64,000 nt of DNA, from contig CAWCNI010000004.1 in NCBI GenBank assembly GCA_963796915.1, positions 1-64,000 on the forward strand, given 5' to 3'. The notes under the pieces were generated by a model. It saw only the letters and a list, made by a program, of their open reading frames with translations, made no database searches and was not told the origin of the DNA. Positions 26,143 through 35,181 of the stretch are shown here, piece after piece. Origin of the DNA: JAENWD01 sp963796915. Lineage in GTDB: Bacteria > Acidobacteriota > Vicinamibacteria > Vicinamibacterales > JAENWD01. The position numbers and the translations under genes are program-made. Position 1 is the stretch's first letter. Each line of letters begins with the position of its first letter.

Positions 26143-27201
26143 ATGATATCACATGGGCGCCGGCGACTTCTTCGTGGGTCGCTGACTCTGTTTGCGGCCG
26201 TCACGCTCAGCGCCAGCGCGGTTTCCGGCGCCGGGGCGCAGTCCTTCGACCAGGTGGGCACCCGTGCCAAGGGCATGGGCGGCGCCTTCACCGCGGTCGC
26301 TGATGATGCCACAGCCACGTGGTGGAATCCGGCCGGCGTGCCGAACTCCTTCGTGGTGGACGCCGTCCTCGACGGCCAGTCATCCGGTTTCACCGACAAC
26401 GCGCAGTTGCGGGCAAACCAGTCGGGGGGTGCGAAAAATGGCGCGGTCGGCTTCGCGTTTTGTTTTCCGGCCGTCGGACTCAGTTATTACCGCGTCCGCC
26501 AGACTGGCATCGACCCTGCTACAGCGGGAAGCGTTCCCGGCCGACAAGATCCGGCGACAGGTCTGCTCGCGCGGTCCCTGCTGACGGAGCAGTTCGGCGT
26601 CAGCCTGGTGCAGTCGCTGGGCGATCGGCTGGTGATCGGGGCGACGCTTCGGGTGGTGCACGGCGGGGTGGCGATCGCGCCGAGCGTGGCGGGTGACGCC
26701 GACGCCAGCCTGGACGCGGCCGCGGACGCGGATGGCCCGACGCGGACCACGGGAGATATCGACGTCGGTGCGGTGCTGCACCTGCACCACCTGCGGCTGG
26801 CGGTGGCGGCACGGAACCTGACGGCGCCCGAGTTTCCCTCGACCGACGGCATCGCCTGGCGGATCGACAGGGTGGTGCGGGTCGGGGTGGCTGTCGTCGG
26901 CGACCCGCAGCGCGCGGGCCGGCAGGATTGGACGGTGTCGGCTGACGCGGATCTCACGCGTGAGACGACGCCCTTCGGCGATCGGCGGGATGTGGCCGTC
27001 GGCGCCGAGCGCTGGATCGCACACCGGCGGGTGGGGCTTCGCGGCGGCCTTCGGGTCAGCACCGTGGACGAGGCCCGCGCGGCGGTGTCGGGTGGGGCAA
27101 GTGTCGGGCTGACCAGTGGCGTGTGGGTGGAAGCACAGGCCACGGGCGGCGCCGATCGCACGACGCGAGGCTGGGGAATCGACGCGCACGTGATGTTCTG
27201 A
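26143..27201 (+). CDS. PorV/FadL-like outer-membrane beta-barrel protein
   Basis: A 352-residue exported protein. Signal: LRGSLTLFAAVTLSASAVSG ending AGAQS. The mature start, VGTRAKGMGGAFTAVADDAT followed by ATWWNPAGV, is the fingerprint of PorV/TraF/FadL-type barrels. The rest alternates beta-strands (LVIGATLRVVHGGVAIAPSV, VAVGAERWIAHRRVGLRGGL, GVWVEAQATGG) and ends in VMF, an outer-membrane terminal aromatic. ATG 26143 was chosen since upstream codons do not form a signal peptide. It precedes the pilus genes; a direct role in piliation is not shown. Confidence 0.75.
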   Translation: MISHGRRRLLRGSLTLFAAVTLSASAVSGAGAQSFDQVGTRAKGMGGAFTAVADDATATWWNPAGVPNSFVVDAVLDGQSSGFTDNAQLRANQSGGAKNGAVGFAFCFPAVGLSYYRVRQTGIDPATAGSVPGRQDPATGLLARSLLTEQFGVSLVQSLGDRLVIGATLRVVHGGVAIAPSVAGDADASLDAAADADGPTRTTGDIDVGAVLHLHHLRLAVAARNLTAPEFPSTDGIAWRIDRVVRVGVAVVGDPQRAGRQDWTVSADADLTRETTPFGDRRDVAVGAERWIAHRRVGLRGGLRVSTVDEARAAVSGGASVGLTSGVWVEAQATGGADRTTRGWGIDAHVMF

Positions 27202-27282
27202 ACCGGTTGTTCGCCCTCCGACAGGCTCCGGGCGGACCCAACCGTCTGTCCGTTGGAGCCCGTCACCGGATGTCAGACGTAC

Positions 27283-29043
27283 ATGGCCGTCCGCATTGGC
27301 GAGCTGCTTCTCAAAGAGAAGCGCATCACGCCTGAACAACTCCAGGAGGTCCTGGCCTACCAGAAGGCCAAGGGGGACAAGATCGGCGTCGCCCTCGTGA
27401 AGCTGGGCTATGTCCAGGACGAGGACATCACCGCGCTGCTCAGCAAGCAGTACGGCGTGCCGTCGATCAACCTGGCGCAGTTCGAGATCGACCCGGCCGT
27501 CATCAAGCTGATTCCCGCAGAGACCGCCTTCAAGTACCAGATCATCCCGCTCTCGCGCGCCGGCGCCACGCTGACGATCGCGATGACGGACCCGACCAAC
27601 GTCTTCGCCATGGACGACATCAAGTTCATGACGGGGTACAACGTCGAGCCCGTCGTGGCGTCGGACAGCGCGGTCAACGACTCGCTGGAGAAGTACTACC
27701 CGGCTCAGCACAACAAGAAGATCGAGGTCGCCGGCAACTCGGGGCCGAGCGCGCTCGACGCCGCCACGCGGGCCCTCGAGGAGATGCCGCTCGACGGCGC
27801 CGCGGGTGATGTCGAACTGCTGGACGAGCTCGAGGAGATCAGCGCCGAGGCGCTGCAGCGCCAGGGCGAGGAAGCGCCGGTCATCAAGCTGGTGAACATC
27901 ATCCTGATGTCGGCCATCCAGAAGGCCGCCAGCGACATTCACATCGAGCCCTACGAGAAGGAGTTCCGCGTCAGGTACCGCGTGGACGGCATCCTCTACA
28001 ACATCATGTCGCCGCCCATGAAGTTCCGCGATGCGATCACCTCGCGCATCAAGATCATGGCGAAGCTCGACATCGCCGAGAAGCGCCTCCCGCAGGACGG
28101 CCGCATCAAGATCCGTTTCGCCGACAACGGCAACACCAAGGAGATCGACTTCCGCGTCAGCTGCCTGCCGACACTGTTCGGCGAGAAGATCGTCCTTCGA
28201 CTCCTCGACAAGGACAAGCTGATGCTCGACATGACCAAGCTGGGCTTCGAGCAGGAGTCGCTGACGAAGTTCGAAACAGCGATCGAGAAGCCGTGGGGCA
28301 TGGTGCTCGTCACCGGACCGACGGGCAGCGGCAAGACGAACACCCTCTACTCGTCGATCTCGAAGATCAACACGCCGGAAACCAACATCATGACCGCGGA
28401 AGACCCGGTCGAGTTCAACCTGCCCGGGATCAACCAGGTCCAGGTCCGCGAGAACATCGGGCTCAACTTCGCGGCCGCCCTGCGCTCGTTCCTGCGCCAG
28501 GACCCGAACACGATTCTCGTCGGCGAGATCCGCGACTTCGAGACGGCGGAGATCGCGGTCAAGGCCGCGCTCACCGGTCACCTCGTGCTCTCGACGCTGC
28601 ACACCAACGACGCGCCGAGCACGGTCAACCGGTTGATGAACATGGGCATCGAGCCCTTCCTCGTCGCCAGCTCCGTGAACCTGATTTGCGCCCAGCGCCT
28701 CGTGCGGCGCATCTGCGCGAATTGCAAGCAGCCGCATCCGACGCCCCCGCCAGCACTGGTCCAGGCCGGTTTTTCGCCGGAGGATGCCGAAACTGTCACG
28801 CCGATGCGTGGCACGGGCTGCGAAAAATGTAACAACACCGGCTACAAAGGCCGCGTCGGTCTCTACGAAGTGATGGAAGTCACTGACGAATTGCGCGAAT
28901 TGGTGCTCGTCGGCGCCTCGGCACTGGAATTGCGGCGCAAGGCCATCGACGAGGGCATGATCACGCTCCGCCAGAGCGGGCTCCGCAAGGTCCGCGCCGG
29001 TCTGACGACCGTCGAGGAAGTGGCTCGAGAGACGGTCAAGTAA
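27283..29043 (+). CDS. pilB: PilB, type IV pilus extension ATPase
   Basis: A 586-residue hexameric motor ATPase that powers pilin polymerisation. N-terminal MshEN-type region RIGELLLKEKRITPEQLQEV; then Walker A GPTGSGKTNTLYSS (the residue after KT is N rather than the commoner T), the Asp box TAEDPVEFNLPGINQVQV, Walker B NTILVGEIRDFETAE, the His box LVLSTLHTNDAPSTVNRLMN, and the tetracysteine zinc site CANC and CEKCNNTGYKGR. ATG 27283 was chosen over the upstream in-frame start because AVRIGELL matches the family N-terminus. pilT begins five bases later. Confidence 0.96.
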   Translation: MAVRIGELLLKEKRITPEQLQEVLAYQKAKGDKIGVALVKLGYVQDEDITALLSKQYGVPSINLAQFEIDPAVIKLIPAETAFKYQIIPLSRAGATLTIAMTDPTNVFAMDDIKFMTGYNVEPVVASDSAVNDSLEKYYPAQHNKKIEVAGNSGPSALDAATRALEEMPLDGAAGDVELLDELEEISAEALQRQGEEAPVIKLVNIILMSAIQKAASDIHIEPYEKEFRVRYRVDGILYNIMSPPMKFRDAITSRIKIMAKLDIAEKRLPQDGRIKIRFADNGNTKEIDFRVSCLPTLFGEKIVLRLLDKDKLMLDMTKLGFEQESLTKFETAIEKPWGMVLVTGPTGSGKTNTLYSSISKINTPETNIMTAEDPVEFNLPGINQVQVRENIGLNFAAALRSFLRQDPNTILVGEIRDFETAEIAVKAALTGHLVLSTLHTNDAPSTVNRLMNMGIEPFLVASSVNLICAQRLVRRICANCKQPHPTPPPALVQAGFSPEDAETVTPMRGTGCEKCNNTGYKGRVGLYEVMEVTDELRELVLVGASALELRRKAIDEGMITLRQSGLRKVRAGLTTVEEVARETVK

Positions 29044-29048
29044 CCCAT

Positions 29049-30182
29049 ATGCCTACGCTACCGGAACTGCTGAAAACCACCGTCGAGCTGAACGGCTCGG
29101 ACCTGCACCTCACGACCGCCACGCCGGCCCAGGTCCGTGTGAACGGCAAGCTCCAGCGGCTCGACATGCCGGAGCTGTCGCCGGCCGACACCAAGCAGCT
29201 GGCCTACAGCGTGCTGACTGACACGCAGAAGAAGCGGTTCGAGGAAACGCTCGAGCTCGACTTCTCGTTCGGGATCAAGGGCCTCGCCCGCTTCCGCTGC
29301 AACATGTTCAATCAGCGCGGCGCCGTCGGCGCGGTCTACCGCTTGATTCCCGAGCGCATCCGGAGCTTCGAAGAGCTGAACCTGCCGCCGGTCCTCGCCA
29401 ACCTGTCGGAGCGGCCGCGCGGCCTCGTGCTGGTCACCGGGCCCACGGGCAGCGGCAAGTCTACGACCCTGGCCGCGATGATCGACAAGATCAACCAGGA
29501 GCGGCGCGAACACATCCTCACCATCGAGGACCCGATCGAGTACATCCACCAGCACAAGAACTGCCTGGTGAACCAGCGCGAAGTCCACAGCGACACCCAG
29601 GGCTTCGGCCTGGCTCTGCGCGCCGCCCTTCGTGAAGACCCCGACGTCGTGCTCATCGGCGAAATGCGCGACCTCGAGACCATCGAAGCGGCGCTGCGCA
29701 TCGCGGAGACGGGCCACCTCACGTTTGCCACCCTGCACACGAACTCCGCGGCGCAGACCATCAACCGCATCATCGATGTCTTCCCGGCGCACCAGCAGGG
29801 TCAGATTCGGACCCAGCTGTCCCTCGTCCTCGAAGGCATCGTCTGTCAGTCACTGCAGCCGAAGGTGGGCGGCGGACGCGTCGTGTCGCTCGAGATTCTG
29901 ATGCCGACGGTCGCGGTACGGAACCTGATTCGCGAAGACAAGATTCACCAGATTTACTCGGCGATGCAGACCGGCCAGGAGAAGGCCGGCATGCAGACCG
30001 CGAACCAGTCACTGGCCAGCCTGCACCTGGCGGGGCGCATCACGCTCGAAACGGCGATGCTCGCCAGCTCTCACAGAGACGAGCTGCAGGAAATGATCAA
30101 CCGCGGGGTCGGCGTGGTCGCCGGCGCCGGCATGGGCGGACGGCCTCTGCGGCCGACGGCGGTTCCGCCGATACGTAGGTAG
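29049..30182 (+). CDS. pilT: PilT, type IV pilus retraction ATPase
   Basis: A 377-residue retraction motor. Seen: the N-terminal PAS-like part ELLKTTVELNGSDLHLTTAT, Walker A GPTGSGKSTTLAAMIDKINQ, the Asp box ILTIEDPIEYIHQHKNCLVN, Walker B DPDVVLIGEMRDLETIEAAL, the His box LTFATLHTNSAAQTINRIID, and VAVRNLIREDKIHQI, the AIRNLIRE motif needed for retraction. The length is normal, with a glycine-rich tail of about 25 residues. A palindromic repeat begins two bases after its stop. Confidence 0.96.
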   Translation: MPTLPELLKTTVELNGSDLHLTTATPAQVRVNGKLQRLDMPELSPADTKQLAYSVLTDTQKKRFEETLELDFSFGIKGLARFRCNMFNQRGAVGAVYRLIPERIRSFEELNLPPVLANLSERPRGLVLVTGPTGSGKSTTLAAMIDKINQERREHILTIEDPIEYIHQHKNCLVNQREVHSDTQGFGLALRAALREDPDVVLIGEMRDLETIEAALRIAETGHLTFATLHTNSAAQTINRIIDVFPAHQQGQIRTQLSLVLEGIVCQSLQPKVGGGRVVSLEILMPTVAVRNLIREDKIHQIYSAMQTGQEKAGMQTANQSLASLHLAGRITLETAMLASSHRDELQEMINRGVGVVAGAGMGGRPLRPTAVPPIRR

Positions 30183-30183
30183 G

Positions 30184-30257
30184 TAGTTGTAGCAGGCGGC
30201 GGGCAGCGGGCAGTGGTGTGCAACTGCCAGCCGCCGGCCGCCTGCTGCCAGCTACAG
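30184..30257. repeat. Palindromic GCAGGC repeat, copy B
   Basis: Starts TAGTTGTAGCAGGCGGCGGG and ends CGCCTGCTGCCAGCTACA, forming a long imperfect hairpin around GTGGTGTGCAAC. It sits between the pilT stop and the pilC start and would give the mRNA a strong stem at the 3' end of pilT. Confidence 0.8.
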
Positions 30258-30278
30258 AGCTCGATACAGGACTAGCCT

Positions 30279-31502
30279 ATGCCAACTTTTGCATTTGTCG
30301 GTCGGACCCGGGGCGGCGAGACCATCAGCGGCGAGCGCGCCGGCGACACCATGGACGCCGTCGTCTCGCTCCTCCGGCGCGAGCAAGTGCTCGTCACCAA
30401 GGTCACGCCGGTGAAGGCCAAGGCCGACGCCGGCAGCCCCGTCAAGAAGGGGAAGCTGGGGAAGGGCGTCAACTCCAAGAACCTGGCGATCTTCGTCCGG
30501 CAGTTCTCGGTCATGATCGACGCCGGCCTGCCACTGGTCCAGTGTCTGGAAATCCTCGGCACGCAGGAAGAGGATCCGAGCTTCGCGGCGACGATCCTGC
30601 AGACGCGGTCCGACGTCGAGAACGGCCAGTCGCTGGCCGACGCGATGCGCAAGCATCCGAAGACCTTCGACCCGCTGTTCACCAACATGATCGCGGCCGG
30701 CGAGGCCGGCGGTATTCTCGACACCATCCTGAAGCGGCTGGCGACCTACATCGAGAAGGCCGTCAAGCTGAAGAGCCAGGTCAAGTCCGCGATGATCTAC
30801 CCGATCGCGGTCGTCACCATCGCCTCCGTCGTCGTCGCCGCCATCCTGTGGAAGGTCATCCCGACGTTCGCCGGCCTGTTCTCCTCGCTCGGCGCCGAGC
30901 TGCCGATGCCGACGCGCGTCGTCATCGCGATGAGCAACTCGCTGGTGCGCTTCGGCTGGATGATGATCATCGCCCTCGGCGTGCTCGGTTGGTTCCTGAA
31001 GCAGTTCTACGGCACGAGCGGCGGCCGCCGGACCATCGACAGGATCGTGCTCGGGCTCCCGATCCTCGGCAACATCATGAAGAAGATCGCCGTCGCGCGG
31101 TTCTGCCGCACGCTGGCGACCCTGATCAGCTCGGGCGTGCCGATTCTGGACGGCCTCGAGATCACCGCGCGCACGTCGGGCAACGCGATCGTCGAGGACG
31201 CGATCATGGCGACCCGGAAGAGCATCGAAGGCGGCAACACCATCGCGGCGCCGCTCCGGGAGACCAACGTGTTTCCGCCGATGGTCGTGCAGATGATCGG
31301 CGTTGGCGAAACGACGGGCGCGCTCGACACCATGCTGGCGAAGATTGCCGAGTTCTACGAAGAGGAAGTGGACACGGCGGTCGCCGGTCTGCTGACACTG
31401 CTCGAGCCGATCATGATCGCGTTTCTCGGCCTGGTGGTCGGCGGCATCGTCATCGCGATGTATCTGCCGATGTTCGACCTGATCAGCAAGCTGAGCGGCT
31501 AG
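30279..31502 (+). CDS. pilC: PilC, inner-membrane platform protein of the pilus
   Basis: A 407-residue GspF/PilC protein. Seen: FVGRTRGGETISGERAG at the start, the first cytoplasmic domain LAIFVRQFSVMIDAGLPLVQ, the repeated second domain VARFCRTLATLISSGVPILD, and three hydrophobic helices (SAMIYPIAVVTIASVVVAAI, MIIALGVLGWFL, IMIAFLGLVVGGIVIAMYLP). The ending MFDLISKLSG is typical. It couples PilB and PilT to the pilin fibre. Downstream of repeat B; pilS follows after 42 bases. Confidence 0.95.
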   Translation: MPTFAFVGRTRGGETISGERAGDTMDAVVSLLRREQVLVTKVTPVKAKADAGSPVKKGKLGKGVNSKNLAIFVRQFSVMIDAGLPLVQCLEILGTQEEDPSFAATILQTRSDVENGQSLADAMRKHPKTFDPLFTNMIAAGEAGGILDTILKRLATYIEKAVKLKSQVKSAMIYPIAVVTIASVVVAAILWKVIPTFAGLFSSLGAELPMPTRVVIAMSNSLVRFGWMMIIALGVLGWFLKQFYGTSGGRRTIDRIVLGLPILGNIMKKIAVARFCRTLATLISSGVPILDGLEITARTSGNAIVEDAIMATRKSIEGGNTIAAPLRETNVFPPMVVQMIGVGETTGALDTMLAKIAEFYEEEVDTAVAGLLTLLEPIMIAFLGLVVGGIVIAMYLPMFDLISKLSG

Positions 31503-31544
31503 CATCATCCGCACACTCAGGAACCAGAGACAAGGGCTGCCGGC

Positions 31545-33257
31545 GTGAGAGGACCAGAACGCCGGCGGCTCGCCTCGCTCATCTGGGCGAGGGTGGTCGT
31601 CAGCACCCTGTTGATGGGGTCGGCGATCGTCGCGCAGATCACCCAGCCCTGGTCGCTGCCGATCGACCCGTTCTTCTTCCTGATCGGCCTGGCCTACTGC
31701 CTCTGCGTCATCTACGCGGTCACGCTCGACTACGCCCAGCGCTGGCCGTGGCTGATCGACCTGCAACTGGCCGGCGACGCGATCGCCGTCACGGCGTTCA
31801 TCTACCTCACCGGCGGCGTCACCAGCTTCTTTGCGGTCCTCTACGTCCTGCCGGTCGCCGGCGCCGTCTTCCTGAAGTTCCGTGCCGGCGGATACCGTCT
31901 CGCCGCGCTCAGCACCGGGTTGCATACGGCGCTGGTGATCGCGGCGTACATGGGGACGCCGGGCTACGTCGGCGGGCAGTGGCTGAACGACCTCCGGCCG
32001 ATGCTGCCGCCGCTGCGCGTCGCCGCGCTCACCGTCATCGCCGACGGCATGGCGCTGGTGGCAGTCGCGCTGCTGGCCGGGTCGCTGGCCGAACGGCTCC
32101 GCAGCGCCAACGCCCGCCTCGAGGACGCATCGCTCGCACTCGCCGATCTCCAGGCGTTCAACCAGCACGTCATCGAGAGCCTGACGAGCGGCCTCGTCAC
32201 GACTGACAGGACAGGACGCATCCTCACGTTCAACCGCGCCGCCGAAGCAATCACCGGGCAAAGCGCCGCGCTGGCGACGGGGCAGGCCGCCGCCGCAGTG
32301 CTGCAGATGCCGGAGGACCTCGCTACGCTGCTGGCACTGGATCTCGAGGCGCCAGCCCGCCGCGCCGACTACGTCTACCGCACCGCGGAAGGCGTCGCGC
32401 TCAACATCGGGCTCAGCGCCACCGACCTCGTGACGCCGGACGGGCGCACCGGCTACCTGCTGACCTTTCAGGACGTCACCGAGATGCGGCGCCTCGAACG
32501 CGAGGGCCGCGCGCGTCAGCGCCTCGCCGCCGTGGGCGAGATGGCCGCTGGCATCGCGCACGAGATTCGCAATCCGCTGGCCTCGATGCGCGGCTCGATC
32601 CAGGTGCTTCGCGCGGAACTGGCGCTCACCGACGAGCAGGCGGACCTGATGGACATCGTGATGCGCGAGTCGGATCGGCTGAACGAGACGATCCGATCGT
32701 TTCTGTCGTACGCGCGGCCGAAGCCGCCGACTGCCGGCCCCGTCGACATGGGCCGCCTCCTGCGCGACACCGCAATCCTGCTGCGCAACAGCCCCGAAGT
32801 GCTGCCGCAGCATCGCATCGAGGTGGATGCCCCGGACTCGGGCCCGATCGCCGAGGGCGACGACGGGCAGGTGCGGCAGGTGGTGTGGAACCTCGCCACC
32901 AACGGCCTGAGAGCGATGCCCGAGGGCGGGCGTCTGGTCCTGCGCGCGCGACACGACGCCGTCGACGGAGACGTCGTGGCGCTCGAAGTGGCCGACGACG
33001 GGGTCGGCATCTCCGCCGATCAGCTCGACACGTTGTTCCAGCCCTTCCGCGGATCGTTTGCGCGCGGGTCCGGTCTCGGCCTCGCCATCGTCCACCGCAT
33101 CGTCAGCGATCACGCCGGGGAGATCGCCGTGCAGTCGGCGGTGGGGAAGGGCACGACGGTGATCGTGAGGCTCGCAGCGCACGTGCAGCAGGCGGCAGGC
33201 AGCGGGCAGCGGGCAGTGGCTGGCGCGCAACGATGCGCAGATGAGGTCAGAAAGTGA
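31545..33257 (+). CDS. pilS: PilS-type membrane histidine kinase
   Basis: A 570-residue sensor kinase, GTG start. About six membrane helices in the first 190 residues (for example LLMGSAIVAQITQPWSLPID, FFAVLYVLPVAGAVFLKF), then a PAS domain (residues about 205-310, QHVIESLTSGLVTTDRTGRI), the HisKA box GEMAAGIAHEIRNPLASMRG with phospho-acceptor His339, and the ATPase domain (NLATNGLRAMPEGG, VADDGVGIS, RGSGLGLAIVHRIVSDHAGE). The last 25 residues (from HVQQAAGSGQRAVAGAQ) are encoded by repeat copy C1 and look like an accidental extension. Partner of the PilR downstream. Confidence 0.93.
   Translation: MRGPERRRLASLIWARVVVSTLLMGSAIVAQITQPWSLPIDPFFFLIGLAYCLCVIYAVTLDYAQRWPWLIDLQLAGDAIAVTAFIYLTGGVTSFFAVLYVLPVAGAVFLKFRAGGYRLAALSTGLHTALVIAAYMGTPGYVGGQWLNDLRPMLPPLRVAALTVIADGMALVAVALLAGSLAERLRSANARLEDASLALADLQAFNQHVIESLTSGLVTTDRTGRILTFNRAAEAITGQSAALATGQAAAAVLQMPEDLATLLALDLEAPARRADYVYRTAEGVALNIGLSATDLVTPDGRTGYLLTFQDVTEMRRLEREGRARQRLAAVGEMAAGIAHEIRNPLASMRGSIQVLRAELALTDEQADLMDIVMRESDRLNETIRSFLSYARPKPPTAGPVDMGRLLRDTAILLRNSPEVLPQHRIEVDAPDSGPIAEGDDGQVRQVVWNLATNGLRAMPEGGRLVLRARHDAVDGDVVALEVADDGVGISADQLDTLFQPFRGSFARGSGLGLAIVHRIVSDHAGEIAVQSAVGKGTTVIVRLAAHVQQAAGSGQRAVAGAQRCADEVRK
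33184..33225. repeat. Palindromic repeat half, copy C1 (left flank of the IVP gene)
   Basis: TGCAGCAGGCGGCAGGCAGC followed by GGGCAGCGGGCAGTGGCTGG matches the left arm of copies B and D. It lies inside the 3' end of pilS and is translated. Its inverted counterpart C2 is about 425 bases away on the other side of the four-helix-bundle gene. Confidence 0.75.
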
Positions 33258-33264
33258 CCCGGCA

Positions 33265-33636
33265 ATGTCGATTCGGAACTATCGGGACCTCATCGCCTGG
33301 CAACGCGCGATGGATTTCACCGTAGCGGTCTACACAGCCGCAGCGTCTTGGCCGAAAACGGAGATGTTCGGTCTGACTCGTCAGGCCAAGGCCGCTGCGG
33401 TGTCGGTTCCCTGCAATATCGCCGAAGGACAGGGCAGACGCAGCGACGCGGAGTTCAGACACTTTCTCTCGATTGCGCATGGCTCGGTTCGCGAGGTCGA
33501 GACGTGTGTCTTGCTGGCAGAGCGCCTTGGCTTCTTGAAGGCACGTGAAACGGAGCAGCTGTTGGATCACGCGGGTGAAGTTGGAAGGCTCGTGACTGGA
33601 CTGGCTAATGCGATTCCGACAAAGGATCGGCGATGA
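33265..33636 (+). CDS. Four-helix-bundle protein (23S rRNA intervening-sequence family)
   Basis: About 123 residues from ATG 33265; ATG 33241 is an alternative. Seen: IRNYRDLIAWQRAMDFTVAV, EMFGLTRQAKAAAVSVPCNI, AEGQGRRSDAEFRHFLSIAH and GSVREVETCVLLAERLGFL: the conserved DL-W, YGLT-like, NIAEG and SL-E-ET blocks of the S23/IVP family. These form pentameric four-helix bundles with a basic surface and are often carried by rRNA-inserted or dispersed elements; their function is unsettled. It lies between pilS and pilR, overlapping pilR by four bases, and is bracketed by inverted repeat halves, suggesting a mobile origin. Confidence 0.9.
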   Translation: MSIRNYRDLIAWQRAMDFTVAVYTAAASWPKTEMFGLTRQAKAAAVSVPCNIAEGQGRRSDAEFRHFLSIAHGSVREVETCVLLAERLGFLKARETEQLLDHAGEVGRLVTGLANAIPTKDRR

Positions 33637-35093
33637 AGCCTGTCCCGAGTCTGGCCACCCCTGGCAGCCAGCCCCTGCCAGCCGCCAGCCGCCCGCTGTC
33701 TGCTACAGAGGACCCGTCTCGCCCCAAGCGCGTGCTCGTCGCCGACGACGAGCGATCGATGCGGGAGCTGCTGGCGATTGTGCTGAAGCGTGAAGGGTAC
33801 GAGGTGCTGCTGGCTGAAAACGGCCACGCCGCCCTCGCAGCCCTGAATCGCGGCAACATCGACCTGATCATCTCCGACATCAAGATGCCCGACATGAGCG
33901 GCGTGGACGTCCTGCGCGCCGCGAAGGCCGCCGACGCGTCGCTGCCGGCGATCATGATGACGGCCTTCGCCAGCACCGAAACGGCGGTCGAGGCGATGCG
34001 GCTCGGAGCCTGCGACTACCTGATCAAGCCGTTCGACGTCGACGAGCTGAAGTTGAAGGTGCGCGAGAAGCTCGAGGCGCGGCAGTTGCGCCAGGAGAAC
34101 GTGCTTTTGCGGCGCGCGCTCAACCAGCCGCACGTGATGGCGGGCATCATCGGCCGCAGCTCCGGCATGCTGGCGGTGTTCGACCTCATCGAGTCGGTTG
34201 CCAAGACCACGAGCACCGTGCTCGTGACCGGCGAGTCCGGCACCGGCAAGGAGCTCGTGGCGAGGGCCGTGCACTTTCATTCGCTCCGGCGCGACCGTCC
34301 CTTCGTGGCGATCAACTGCGGGGCCCTGCCAGAGACGCTCCTCGAATCCGAGCTGTTCGGTCACATGCGCGGCTCGTTCACCGGTGCCGAAAACACCAAG
34401 AAGGGCCTGGTCGAGATCGCCGAGGGCGGCACCATCTTCCTGGACGAAATCGGCGAGATGACGCCGATGATGCAGGTGAAGCTGCTCCGCGTCCTGCAGG
34501 AGCGCCGCTTCCGCCGCGTCGGCGGCCTCGAGGAGATCGAGGGCGACATCCGCGTCGTGGCCGCGACCAACCAGGATCTGCCGAAGCTGGTCGCTGACGG
34601 GCGCTTCCGCGAAGATCTCTACTACCGGATCAACGTGATCCCGATCCAGTTGCCTCCGCTCCGCGACCGGCGGGAAGATATTCCACTGATCGCCGAGCAC
34701 TTTCTGGGCAAGTACCGCGATCAGATGGGCAAGCCCCTGGTGGCGATCTCGCGCGACGCGATGGGCTGGCTGGAGCGCTACCACTGGCCGGGCAATATCA
34801 GAGAGCTCGAAAACGTCATCGAACGCGCTGTGGCGCTCGAGCGCACGCCAACCATCCTCCCCGAGAGCCTGCCCGCGCAGATTCGGGGCACGATCGAGCC
34901 GGGATCGTCGGCCGCCGACGTCGCGTCGCTGCCGGACGGCGGGTTCGACCTCGAACAGCACGTGCAGGACGTCGAGCGCCGCTACCTGGCCCAGGCGCTC
35001 GAGCGGGCTGGCGGCGTGCAGGTGCGAGCCGCGGAGCTGCTCGGGATGAGTTTCAGATCGTTCAGGGTACTACGCAAAGAAGTAGCAATCTGA
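33633..35093 (+). CDS. pilR: PilR-type sigma-54-dependent response regulator
   Basis: A 486-residue NtrC-family activator. Receiver domain from RVLVADDERSMRELLAIVLK, with the phosphorylation aspartate in LIISDIKMPDMSGVDVL. AAA+ domain: GESGTGKELVARAVHFHSLR (Walker A), the sigma-54 loop as GSFTGAE instead of the general GAFTGA (a variant I know from PilR proteins), EGGTIFLDEIGEMTP (Walker B), YHWPGNIRELENVIERAVAL. C-terminal Fis-type helix-turn-helix: VQVRAAELLGMSFRSFRVLR. The first 30 residues come from repeat C2 and precede the domain. It should activate the sigma-54 promoter before pilA. Confidence 0.94.
   Translation: MKPVPSLATPGSQPLPAASRPLSATEDPSRPKRVLVADDERSMRELLAIVLKREGYEVLLAENGHAALAALNRGNIDLIISDIKMPDMSGVDVLRAAKAADASLPAIMMTAFASTETAVEAMRLGACDYLIKPFDVDELKLKVREKLEARQLRQENVLLRRALNQPHVMAGIIGRSSGMLAVFDLIESVAKTTSTVLVTGESGTGKELVARAVHFHSLRRDRPFVAINCGALPETLLESELFGHMRGSFTGAENTKKGLVEIAEGGTIFLDEIGEMTPMMQVKLLRVLQERRFRRVGGLEEIEGDIRVVAATNQDLPKLVADGRFREDLYYRINVIPIQLPPLRDRREDIPLIAEHFLGKYRDQMGKPLVAISRDAMGWLERYHWPGNIRELENVIERAVALERTPTILPESLPAQIRGTIEPGSSAADVASLPDGGFDLEQHVQDVERRYLAQALERAGGVQVRAAELLGMSFRSFRVLRKEVAI
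33651..33706. repeat. Palindromic repeat half, copy C2 (right flank of the IVP gene)
   Basis: CTGGCAGCCAGCCCCTGCCA followed by GCCGCCAGCCGCCCGCTGTC and TGCTACAG is the inverted counterpart of C1. It is read through as codons 7 to about 26 of pilR, giving a proline/alanine-rich N-terminal tail. Confidence 0.75.
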
Positions 35094-35154
35094 AGTAGGA
35101 CTCGGGCAGGTTTCAGCGCCCCGCGCCCTTTCCTCTGCGCCTTCCCCCTGCAGC

Positions 35155-35181
35155 CGGCGGGGTACCTCTTTATCCCCGCCG
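35155..35181 (+). terminator. Hairpin after pilR
   Basis: Perfect eight-base arms CGGCGGGG and CCCCGCCG around an AT-rich loop TACCTCTTTAT, about 60 bases after the pilR stop. No run of U follows, so it is either a weak terminator or an mRNA-end structure. The rest of 35,094-35,528 holds no gene I recognise, only the pilA promoter and leader. Confidence 0.4.

Noticed and set aside
26380..28737. 785-codon minus-strand frame opposite pilB and the barrel protein
   Set aside because: Antisense shadow of two well-supported genes.
30252..33230. 992-codon minus-strand frame opposite pilC and pilS
   Set aside because: Antisense shadow; composition is arginine/aspartate-rich and featureless, while pilC and pilS are complete on the plus strand.
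33265..33636. Diversity-generating retroelement accessory (Avd-like) gene
   Set aside because: Avd is also a four-helix bundle, but there is no reverse transcriptase, template repeat or variable repeat nearby, and the motifs fit the S23/IVP family better.
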